Positions 1 to 5,202 of a DNA stretch of 5,202 bases are shown here, in pieces; positions within the stretch are counted from its first letter, which is position 1; the number at the start of each line of letters is the position of its first letter. The position numbers and the translations under genes were made by a program. The DNA is from Flavobacteriaceae bacterium (GTDB lineage: Bacteria; Bacteroidota; Bacteroidia; Flavobacteriales; Flavobacteriaceae). A model generated the notes under the pieces. It was not told the DNA's origin. It searched no databases and saw only the letters and a list, made by a program, of their open reading frames with translations. The DNA is taken from the NCBI GenBank assembly GCA_013042255.1, contig JABDQK010000105.1:1-5202 (forward strand), written 5' to 3'.

Positions 1-72
1 TTAACTTATATGGCCTTTACGGCCCGCGCTGCGAATCACGCTGCAGAACAACTTAAAAAAGGACTCTTATAA
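1..72 (+). CDS. C-terminal end of a probable GMC-family FAD-dependent oxidoreductase (partial)
   Basis: An open frame runs from the left window edge to a TAA stop at 70-72 and encodes 23 residues, beginning LTYMAFTARAANHA and ending in a basic QLKKG tail. This resembles the extreme C-terminus of GMC oxidoreductases, where the conserved NP(S/T)LT turn is followed by a helix of the type YMA.TARAA.HA; the N and P of that turn lie just outside the window. GMC enzymes oxidise sugar or polyol hydroxyls using FAD. The next gene is the usual small partner of such enzymes and its ATG overlaps this stop by one base, so the two are probably translationally coupled and form one complex. FAD-binding and catalytic residues are not visible, so the assignment rests on the short tail and the neighbour. 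Confidence 0.72.
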   Translation, partial: LTYMAFTARAANHAAEQLKKGLL

Positions 73-74
73 TG
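56..74 (+). promoter_or_regulatory. Ribosome-binding site and stop/start overlap (TAATG) coupling the first two genes
   Basis: An AAAAAGGA stretch (56-63) precedes the ATG at 72 by eight bases and is a plausible Shine-Dalgarno site. The upstream gene's TAA (70-72) and this ATG (72-74) share one base, an arrangement typical of termination-reinitiation coupling between subunits of one complex. Confidence 0.6.
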
Positions 75-719
75 GATAGAAGAATCGCATTAAAAAATAT
101 GGGGCTGGCCTTAGGGTACACCATTGCTACTCCAACATTATTATCCCTTGTTCAGGGGTGTAACGATGTTAAAACAGTAGATTGGACACCCGACTTTTTC
201 ACAAAGGAAGAAGGTAATGTTCTGATCAAGCTGGTTGATATTATCTTACCGAAAACCGATACACCTTCTGCTTCGGAAGTCAATGTACATGTCTTTATTG
301 ACAGGTTTACGAATGAGATCATGGAAGAATTGCAGCAAGATATGACGAAGTTATCCCTGAATAAATTTATACAGAAAGTGTTGACGGAAGCAGGGAAGGA
401 AAAAGCAGAAGATCTAACTACCGAAGATCTGGAACCTGTATTTGCTAAAACACTACAGATCTCAGAGGAAGAGATGATTGAAAACGAAGAACTGATGATC
501 AAGAATACATCAGCTGCTGCAAAAGGAGAAAATGAGGCAGTGCCTGATGAGGTAATGAGATATTCCTTTTCTAAAAACCTTCGGGATATGACGATCTGGG
601 GATATAAAACCTCGGAGTATGTGGGGGAAAATGTTCTGGCCTATCTTCCCGTTCCGGGAGAGTATATTGGCTGTGGAGACCTTGACGAACTCACAGGAGG
701 GAAGGACTGGTCACTTTAA
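72..719 (+). CDS. Gluconate 2-dehydrogenase subunit 3 family protein (small subunit of a GMC dehydrogenase), Tat-exported lipoprotein
   Basis: This 215-residue protein has the layout of the gluconate 2-dehydrogenase gamma-subunit family, small partners that accompany or help export a GMC-type catalytic subunit. The N-terminus carries a twin-arginine motif (R3-R4-I-A-L-K8), a hydrophobic stretch (about 10-27) and a lipobox-like V27-Q-G-C30, so it is probably a Tat-exported lipoprotein. The middle (about 45-170) is helical and acidic. The C-terminus holds the family signature: GYKTSE (177-182), then YLPVPGEY.GC, with P193, P195, G196 and C201. The start at 72 is supported by the RR motif directly after it and by the one-base overlap with the upstream oxidoreductase gene. 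The family assignment is firm; the sugar or polyol oxidised is unknown. Related complexes include gluconate, sorbitol and glycoside 3-dehydrogenases. Confidence 0.9.
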   Translation: MDRRIALKNMGLALGYTIATPTLLSLVQGCNDVKTVDWTPDFFTKEEGNVLIKLVDIILPKTDTPSASEVNVHVFIDRFTNEIMEELQQDMTKLSLNKFIQKVLTEAGKEKAEDLTTEDLEPVFAKTLQISEEEMIENEELMIKNTSAAAKGENEAVPDEVMRYSFSKNLRDMTIWGYKTSEYVGENVLAYLPVPGEYIGCGDLDELTGGKDWSL

Positions 720-729
720 TTATACCCGA

Positions 730-1650
730 TTGAAAAGAAGGTATTTCATACAAAAAACGGCTTTAGCTACCGGAACCCTGTCCATGACAGGGTTTTCTGT
801 CTTTGGCAATAAATCCAGAAAATCACCCGCATATCATTTTCAGCTGAAATATGCTCCACATATTGGGATGTTCAGAGAGAGTGCAGGTGAAGACCCCATT
901 GCCCAGCTTCATTTTATGGCAGATGAGGGATTTACCGCATTTGAGGATAATGAAATGGCTCAGCGTTCGGTTAGTATGCAAAATTCCATGGCCGCAGTGA
1001 TGAAAGATAGAGAGCTAAGCATGGGAGTGTTTGTGGCTCACAAAATCTATTGGGATTCGCCTAATCTGGCATCAGGTGATAAAGAAAAACGAAAGGAATT
1101 TTTGGAGCAGATCCGTAATGCCGTTGAAATTGCCAAACGAGTTGGAGCCAAATGGATGACAGTAGTTCCAGGACACAGGGATCTCAACCTTCAAATGGGG
1201 TATCAGACATCCCATGTCATAGCAACCTTAAAACAAGCATGTGCCATCCTGGAACCACACGGACTGATTATGGTTTTAGAACCGCTGAATTTTCGAGATC
1301 ATCCGGGCCTATTTTTGACAGACAGTCCTCAGGCTTATCAGATCTGTAAGGCCGTAGATTCGCCATCGTGTAAGATACTTTTCGATATCTATCACCAACA
1401 AATTCAGGAAGGAAATTTAATCCCAAATATCGAGGCTTGCTGGGATGAGATCGCATATTTCCAATTAGGAGATAACCCGGGGAGAAAAGAACCAACCAGC
1501 GGTGAAATCAATTATAAAAATGTTCTGAAATTTATTAACGATAAAGGCTATAAAGGGATTCTGGGCATGGAACACGGAAATTCACTGGCAGGAAAGGCTG
1601 GTGAGAGAGCCGTTATAGATGCCTATAAAAAGGTGGATCCAGCTTCCTGA
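730..1650 (+). CDS. Tat-exported TIM-barrel sugar isomerase/epimerase of the hydroxypyruvate isomerase type
   Basis: A 306-residue protein of the xylose-isomerase-like TIM-barrel family (AP endonuclease 2 fold). The likely metal-binding residues are all present, numbering from the TTG start: E184 (LEPLN), D219 (FDIYHQQ), Q245 (FQLGDNPGR) and E281 (GMEHG). The run D-I-Y-H-x-Q, then GDNPGR.EP..GEINY, is especially like bacterial hydroxypyruvate isomerase (Hyi). The TTG at 730 is preferred because it places M-K-R-R-Y-F-I-Q-K, a near-consensus twin-arginine motif, at the N-terminus, ten bases after the previous stop. An in-frame ATG at 619 would overlap the previous gene by 101 bases and bury that motif. 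A TTG at 667 with GGGAG upstream is a less likely alternative. No clear signal-peptidase site follows the hydrophobic segment (about 10-25), so it may remain anchored. It probably rearranges the keto-sugar made by the GMC complex; its exact reaction is unknown. Confidence 0.85.
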   Translation: MKRRYFIQKTALATGTLSMTGFSVFGNKSRKSPAYHFQLKYAPHIGMFRESAGEDPIAQLHFMADEGFTAFEDNEMAQRSVSMQNSMAAVMKDRELSMGVFVAHKIYWDSPNLASGDKEKRKEFLEQIRNAVEIAKRVGAKWMTVVPGHRDLNLQMGYQTSHVIATLKQACAILEPHGLIMVLEPLNFRDHPGLFLTDSPQAYQICKAVDSPSCKILFDIYHQQIQEGNLIPNIEACWDEIAYFQLGDNPGRKEPTSGEINYKNVLKFINDKGYKGILGMEHGNSLAGKAGERAVIDAYKKVDPAS

Positions 1651-1768
1651 TCTGAATCGAGTTTCCTCCTTTAAATATTCTTGATTTTTCACTTAATTCC
1701 ATCCCGATATTCTATAAACATCTGAAATACAACATTATCCCGTATATATAAAAGAAGAATGATGCGTT

Positions 1769-1855
1769 ATGGAATACCATGTTTTACTTCTCTTTATTTA
1801 TATTGCCCTGCTACTCCTGGGCAAAAGCATTATTTTACCCCGTAAAGAACATTAA
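1769..1855 (+). CDS. Possible 28-residue single-span membrane peptide
   Basis: An ATG at 1769 opens a 28-codon frame ending in TAA at 1853-1855. After MEYH comes a strongly hydrophobic stretch of about 16 residues (5-20, rich in Leu and Ile) with no charged residue. A basic tail with K19, R25 and K26 follows, the layout of a small single-span membrane peptide. An AAGAAG run about 10-15 bases upstream could serve as a weak ribosome-binding site. I recognise no family. Short hydrophobic frames arise by chance in A/T-rich DNA, so this stays tentative; conservation of the frame in relatives would be the test. Confidence 0.25.
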   Translation: MEYHVLLLFIYIALLLLGKSIILPRKEH

Positions 1856-1869
1856 ATAAGTCGAGAACC

Positions 1870-1977
1870 CAGACCAAATAATATACCCCGGACGCCTTTA
1901 TGGGGGTTAGGACATCCAGGGTATAAATTAATAAACACTTTACTAGTACCTCAGGCAAAAGTGTTATTCATGGTCTG
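1870..1977 (-). ncRNA. Candidate structured RNA (three-way junction) downstream of nrdA
   Basis: Three nested inverted repeats define a compact fold beginning about 20 bases after the nrdA stop. The closing stem pairs 1870-1876 with 1971-1977 (CAGACCA/TGGTCTG, 7 bp). One arm pairs 1934-1941 with 1958-1965 (AACACTTT/AAAGTGTT, 8 bp, 16-nt loop). The other pairs 1882-1896 with 1911-1925 (15 consecutive pairs, 14-nt loop). The junction strands are 5, 8 and 5 nt. In the 15-bp arm three positions (1889/1918, 1893/1914, 1895/1912) pair as G-U only on the minus strand and are A-C mismatches on the plus strand, so the RNA is probably read in the nrdA direction. It may be an nrdA 3'-UTR element or a separate small RNA. 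I do not recognise it as a known riboswitch or ribozyme; no hammerhead core is present. Confidence 0.45.
1882..1925 (-). terminator. 15-bp hairpin arm, possible nrdA transcription terminator
   Basis: On the minus strand this arm forms 15 uninterrupted pairs (12 Watson-Crick, 3 G-U) around a C-rich 14-nt loop containing CCCCC. It is followed by TTATTTGG, only moderately U-rich. It lies about 70 bases past the nrdA stop and is the only strong hairpin before the convergent operon, so it may end nrdA transcription. The poor U-tract makes it a weak intrinsic terminator on paper, and its place inside a larger junction suggests it may do something else. Confidence 0.35.
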
Positions 1978-1996
1978 ATTTGAAAAAATTTAGCAA

Positions 1997-4483
1997 TCAG
2001 GAACCGCACATCAGGCAATCATCATCTGCCTCATCTGCTTTGGCCTGTGCGATTAATGCTTTCATTTCTTCTGGGGTCATTGGTTCTACATTTGCTTCCG
2101 CTCCCTGAACCGGAGAAGTCTTTACCTGAATAGCTTCTGCAGCCTTGGGATCGGGAGTTGTGGCGGCCAATACCTCGGCTTCTGCAGCTACACTCACCGG
2201 TACTTCTTTCTTTTTCGTATTATCAAGCGTAAATTTAATGGCGTCTACTGCCGCCTTAGTTCTCAGATAATACATTCCTGTTTTCAGTCCGCTCTTCCAG
2301 GCGTAAAAGTGCATGGAGGTCAGTTTTGAATAATTCGCATTTTCCATGAACAGGTTCAGAGACTGACTCTGATCGATGAAATAGCCGCGATGTCTGGACA
2401 TGTCAATTATGTCCTTCATACTCAATTCCCAAACTGTTTTATAAAGCTCCTTTATATCTTCAGGGATACCTTTGATATGCTGAATAGAACCATTGGCCCG
2501 CATCAGCTCCTGCTTGAGGTTTTCATCCCATAAGCCTAGTTTAACGAGATCTTCCAAAAGGTGTTTATTCACTACGATAAATTCCCCGGAGAGAACCCTT
2601 CTGGTATATATATTTGATGTATAAGGCTCAAAACATTCGTTGTTTCCAAGGATCTGAGAGGTAGAGGCAGTTGGCATAGGCGCAACAAGGAGTGAATTTC
2701 TAACTCCGTGTTTTTTCACGTTTTTACGTAATTTATCCCAATCCCAGCGACCGGATAATTCCTCGTCCTTAATCCCCCAGAGGTTGTGTTGAAACTCTCC
2801 TTTGGAAATAGGAGAACCTTTATAGGTAGAATAAGGTCCTTCTTCCTTGGCTGCTTCCATAGATGCTGTTACTGCAGCGAAATAAAGCGTTTCGAAGATA
2901 TCCTGATTTAATTTTTTCGCCTCGTCACTTGTGAACGGAAGACGGAGTGCAATAAAGGTATCCGCAAGGCCCTGAACACCCAAACCAATAGGTCTGTGCC
3001 TCATATTGGAATTTTCAGCTTCTTTGATCGGATAATAGTTTCTGTCAATAACCCTGTTGAGGTTTTTTGTTACCCGTTTTGTTACCCTGAATAGCTCCTT
3101 GTGATCAAAACTTCCGTTCTTGATGAACATTGGCAGGGCAATAGAGGCTAAATTACATACGGCCACCTCATCAGGAGAGGTGTACTCCATAATTTCTGTA
3201 CACAGATTAGAGGATCTGATGGTCCCCAGGTTTTTTTGGTTACTCTTGCGATTGGCTGCATCCTTATAGAGCATATAAGGAGTTCCTGTTTCTATTTGAG
3301 ATTCGAGTATCTTTTCCCATAATTCTCTCGCGCGAATGGTTTTCCTACCTTTCCCGTCGTTTTCATATTGGAGATATAACTCTTCAAATTCCTCACTGTG
3401 ATGAGTGAAAAGACCTGGACATTCATTAGGGCACATCAGCGTCCAGTCTCCATCGGTTTCAACACGTTTCATGAATAAATCCGGGATCCACATCGCATAG
3501 AACAGATCACGCGCACGCATTTCTTCTTTTCCGTGGTTCTTTTTTAATTCCAGGAACTCGAAGATATCAGCATGCCATGGTTCCACGTAGATTGCGAAGC
3601 TGCCTTTTCTTTTACCACCTCCCTGATCTACATATCTCGCCGTATCGTTAAATACCCTTAGCATAGGGACAATACCGTTTGAAGTTCCATTAGTTCCTGC
3701 GATATATGAACCTGTTGCCCTGATGTTGTGAATAGACAGTCCTATTCCCCCGGCAGATTGCGATATCTTTGCCGTATTCTTAAGGGTGTCATAGATTCCG
3801 TCAATACTGTCATCCTTCATGGCCAGCAGAAAGCAGGAAGACATCTGAGGTTTAGGTGTTCCGGAATTAAAGAGCGTAGGGGTTGCATGGGTAAAGAACT
3901 TTTTTGACATGAGCTCATAGGTCTCAATTGCTGAATCAAGGTCGTTAAGATGTATTCCCACTGCAACTCTCATCAGCATATGCTGAGGTCGTTCAGCTAT
4001 CTTTCCATTTAGTTTTAAAAGGTATGATCGTTCCAATGTTTTAAAACCGAAATAATCGTAGCCAAAATCACGGTTGTAAATAATGGTGGAATCTAGTTTC
4101 TCTGCATTTTCTGTAATTACATTGAATACTTCCTCTGAAAGCAGGGGTGCTTTCTTTCCTGTTCTGGGATTTACGTATTCATAGAGATCCTTCATGGTCT
4201 CGGAGAATGACTTTTTGGTGTTTTTATGCAGGTTGGATACTGATATACGCGCAGCAAGTTTTGCATAATCAGGGTGAGCCGTTGTAAGTGTTGCGGCTAT
4301 TTCTGCTGCCAGGTTATCGAGTTCTGAAGTGGTTACCCCGTCATAGAGTCCTTCTATCACTCTCATGGCAACTTTTACTGGATCTACAAGATCGTTAAGG
4401 CCATAACACAATTTTCGAACCCTGGCCGTGATCTTGTCGAACATCATTGGTTCTTTTCTACCGTCTCTTTTTACTACATACAT
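1997..4483 (-). CDS. nrdA: Class I ribonucleoside-diphosphate reductase, large (alpha) subunit, eukaryote-like
   Basis: This 828-residue cytoplasmic enzyme reduces ribonucleoside diphosphates to deoxyribonucleotides with the NrdB radical subunit. The N-terminus (about 1-92, from VKRDGRKE) is an ATP-cone; D56 matches the residue whose change in mammalian RRM1 (D57N) relieves dATP inhibition, so overall activity control is probably intact. The N-terminal helical domain is followed by the ten-stranded barrel (about 215-740). It carries the redox cysteines C217 and C443, the thiyl-radical C428 within NLCTE with N426 and E430, and the radical-transfer pair Y738-Y739. The tail ends CLMCGS, with the shuttle cysteines C823 and C826. 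Similarity to human RRM1 runs nearly the whole length, but an Ala/Glu-rich linker (about 755-820) makes it longer than RRM1 (792) or E. coli NrdA (761). The ATG at 4483 directly opens the ATP cone; the leader is A/T-rich with no clear Shine-Dalgarno site. nrdB lies upstream on the same strand. Confidence 0.97.
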   Translation of the reverse strand: MYVVKRDGRKEPMMFDKITARVRKLCYGLNDLVDPVKVAMRVIEGLYDGVTTSELDNLAAEIAATLTTAHPDYAKLAARISVSNLHKNTKKSFSETMKDLYEYVNPRTGKKAPLLSEEVFNVITENAEKLDSTIIYNRDFGYDYFGFKTLERSYLLKLNGKIAERPQHMLMRVAVGIHLNDLDSAIETYELMSKKFFTHATPTLFNSGTPKPQMSSCFLLAMKDDSIDGIYDTLKNTAKISQSAGGIGLSIHNIRATGSYIAGTNGTSNGIVPMLRVFNDTARYVDQGGGKRKGSFAIYVEPWHADIFEFLELKKNHGKEEMRARDLFYAMWIPDLFMKRVETDGDWTLMCPNECPGLFTHHSEEFEELYLQYENDGKGRKTIRARELWEKILESQIETGTPYMLYKDAANRKSNQKNLGTIRSSNLCTEIMEYTSPDEVAVCNLASIALPMFIKNGSFDHKELFRVTKRVTKNLNRVIDRNYYPIKEAENSNMRHRPIGLGVQGLADTFIALRLPFTSDEAKKLNQDIFETLYFAAVTASMEAAKEEGPYSTYKGSPISKGEFQHNLWGIKDEELSGRWDWDKLRKNVKKHGVRNSLLVAPMPTASTSQILGNNECFEPYTSNIYTRRVLSGEFIVVNKHLLEDLVKLGLWDENLKQELMRANGSIQHIKGIPEDIKELYKTVWELSMKDIIDMSRHRGYFIDQSQSLNLFMENANYSKLTSMHFYAWKSGLKTGMYYLRTKAAVDAIKFTLDNTKKKEVPVSVAAEAEVLAATTPDPKAAEAIQVKTSPVQGAEANVEPMTPEEMKALIAQAKADEADDDCLMCGS

Positions 4484-4563
4484 TTTGCTACGCTTATTAA
4501 ATTAAAATATTAGGGTTGGCTTGAGTTCTTTATTAAAAATTTAACACTTTAAAAATTGGGCAT
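4484..4563 (-). promoter_or_regulatory. A/T-rich nrdA leader, probable site of its own promoter
   Basis: These 80 bases lie between the nrdB terminator and the nrdA ATG. If that terminator is efficient, nrdA must start transcription here. A minus-strand run TAATATTTTAATTTAATA (about 4496-4513) could hold a -7-like element, but no exact Bacteroidota TAnnTTTG or -33 TTTG motif is present, so no promoter is placed precisely. Confidence 0.35.
4533..4557. repeat. 9-bp direct repeat TTAAAAATT flanking TAACACT in the nrdA leader
   Basis: TTAAAAATT occurs at 4533-4541 and again at 4549-4557, separated by seven bases, so the copies sit 16 bp apart. The interval overlaps a small dyad TTTAA-CACT-TTAAA (4540-4553). 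It lies about 50-75 bases upstream of the nrdA start, where a regulator could bind. The low complexity means it may be chance. Confidence 0.4.
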
Positions 4564-4591
4564 AAAAAACCCTGTATTATCAGGGTTTTTT
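4564..4591 (-). terminator. Intrinsic terminator after nrdB (symmetric, could work on both strands)
   Basis: A perfect 11-bp inverted repeat AAAAAACCCTG / CAGGGTTTTTT (4564-4574 with 4581-4591) encloses a 6-nt loop. On the minus strand a short G/C core is followed by six T residues, starting 14 bases after the nrdB stop, the classic layout of a Rho-independent terminator. The mirrored A-run means it could also stop plus-strand transcription. It separates nrdB from nrdA and may attenuate rather than block read-through. Confidence 0.85.
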
Positions 4592-4605
4592 AAACCACAA
4601 TTTAT

Positions 4606-5202
4606 TTAGAAGTCGGCATCAAAACTGATCTTCTGTGCGTCTGTATCTTTTTCCTTGTTCAGGACTCCGGCTTTCTGATATTCGGATACCCTCTTTTCGA
4701 AGAAGTTGGTTTTTCCCTGTAGGGAAATCATATCCATAAAATCAAATGGGTTAGTGGAGTTATAGACTTTCTCACATTCTAACTCGACGAGCAGACGATC
4801 TGTTACAAACTCGAGGTACTGTGTCATGAGTTTGGCATTCATCCCAATAAGACTAACAGGAAGAGATTCTGTAATAAACTCTCTTTCGATATTAAGTGCG
4901 TCTACAATGATCTCTTTAATTCTCTCTTTTGGAACCTTATTAACAAGATGTTTGTTGTGTAAGTGTACAGCATAATCGCAGTGCATTCCTTCGTCCCTGG
5001 AGATCAATTCATTCGAAAACGTGAGTCCGGGCATAAGGCCTCTCTTCTTTAACCAGAAAATAGAGCAAAACGCACCTGAGAAGAAGATACCCTCAACGGC
5101 TGCAAAAGCGATCAAACGCTCTGCGAAGCTCGGAGAATCAATCCATTTCAGGGCCCAGTCTGCTTTTTTCTTGATTGCCGGAAAATTCTCAAGCGCTTTA
5201 AA
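4606..5202 (-). CDS. nrdB: Class I ribonucleoside-diphosphate reductase, small (beta) subunit, partial (N-terminus beyond window)
   Basis: The frame is open from the right edge to a TAA at 4606-4608, giving the C-terminal 198 residues of the radical-generating subunit of class I ribonucleotide reductase; family length suggests about 120-130 residues are missing. The fragment resembles eukaryotic RRM2 throughout: [63 protein letters not shown] and a FDADF end. Three of the six di-iron ligands are visible, E37, E71 and H74 of the fragment, with the 34- and 37-residue spacing of RRM2. Y175 in SEYQKAGV matches the tail tyrosine of radical transfer, and the last residues form the tail that docks on NrdA. 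The radical tyrosine and the other three ligands lie outside, so it cannot be confirmed here that the radical site is of the tyrosyl type. An internal TTG at 5115 is not the start, because homology continues upstream of it. Confidence 0.96.
   Translation of the reverse strand, partial: FKALENFPAIKKKADWALKWIDSPSFAERLIAFAAVEGIFFSGAFCSIFWLKKRGLMPGLTFSNELISRDEGMHCDYAVHLHNKHLVNKVPKERIKEIIVDALNIEREFITESLPVSLIGMNAKLMTQYLEFVTDRLLVELECEKVYNSTNPFDFMDMISLQGKTNFFEKRVSEYQKAGVLNKEKDTDAQKISFDADF

Larger units (their letters stand above)
1651..1996. other. Intergenic region between convergent genes
   Basis: This 346-base A/T-rich gap separates the plus-strand operon from nrdA on the minus strand. The first 118 bases (1651-1768) contain no gene, clear terminator or recognisable promoter on either strand. 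A possible tiny membrane peptide follows (1769-1855), then the structured element at 1870-1977 and a short A-rich run leading to the nrdA stop. I see no insertion-sequence ends, tRNA or CRISPR repeats here. Confidence 0.7.

Noticed and set aside
152..502. 116-codon open frame on the minus strand
   Set aside because: It is wholly antisense to the small-subunit gene, Ser/Ile-rich, without recognisable motifs, and reads as a shadow of the plus-strand codons.
619..729. Upstream extension of the TIM-barrel frame to an ATG at 619
   Set aside because: It lies inside the small-subunit coding sequence, encodes nothing family-like and would bury the twin-arginine motif.
1152..1495. Short open frames on both strands inside the TIM-barrel gene
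   Set aside because: They overlap conserved catalytic regions of a well-supported gene and show no family features.
1661..1673. AAAGGAGGAAAC on the minus strand, a perfect Shine-Dalgarno-like site
   Set aside because: No start codon follows at a usable distance on that strand.
1870..1970. Short minus-strand frames without start codons across the structured element (about 32 and 37 codons)
   Set aside because: Neither has a start codon or ribosome-binding site, and the inverted-repeat structure explains the sequence better.
1870..1977. Hammerhead ribozyme or integron attC site
   Set aside because: There are three stems around a junction, but the hammerhead CUGAUGA...GAAA core is absent. The GTTAG in the loop is not accompanied by paired attC R and L boxes.
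4540..4553. NrdR box upstream of nrdA
   Set aside because: Only an ACAC half-site is present; the palindromic ACACwATATATwGTGT pair is not found.

Overview
The window looks like a chromosomal segment of a member of the Bacteroidota, most likely a marine-type flavobacterium. Three things suggest this. The class I ribonucleotide reductase closely resembles the eukaryotic (RRM1/RRM2) type, which is common in that phylum. The starts mostly lack strong Shine-Dalgarno sequences and sit behind A/T-rich leaders. The left-hand gene set (GMC oxidoreductase, 'gluconate 2-dehydrogenase subunit 3' and an exported sugar isomerase-like TIM barrel) is typical of Bacteroidota. The taxon is inferred from protein resemblance, with no database search.

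Left part (1-1650, + strand): the last 23 codons of a probable GMC-family FAD oxidoreductase overlap by one base (TAATG) the start of its small partner subunit, which carries a twin-arginine signal and a lipobox. Ten bases after that gene comes an exported xylose-isomerase-like TIM-barrel protein of the hydroxypyruvate isomerase type, read from a TTG start that opens a textbook Tat signal. Together they look like a periplasmic or membrane-anchored unit that oxidises a sugar or polyol and then rearranges the keto product. The substrate cannot be read from the sequence.

Middle (1651-1996): a 346-base gap between convergent genes. It holds a possible 28-residue single-span membrane peptide (1769-1855, weak) and a compact inverted-repeat structure (1870-1977). 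Read on the minus strand, just downstream of nrdA, this folds as a three-way junction: a 7-bp closing stem, an 8-bp hairpin and an uninterrupted 15-bp hairpin. The three non-Watson-Crick positions of the long arm are G-U pairs on the minus strand and A-C mismatches on the plus strand, so a minus-strand RNA is favoured. This is the best candidate for something undescribed here.

Right part (1997-5202, - strand): nrdA is complete, with all catalytic cysteines, the radical-transfer tyrosines, the N-terminal ATP cone and the C-terminal CxxC tail. Upstream of it is nrdB, cut by the window edge, with its C-terminal interaction tail intact. A strong symmetric terminator hairpin (4564-4591) lies between nrdB and nrdA. 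It implies either read-through or a separate nrdA promoter in the 80-base A/T-rich leader, which contains a 9-bp direct repeat. Apart from the three-way-junction element, the window is made of recognisable metabolic genes.
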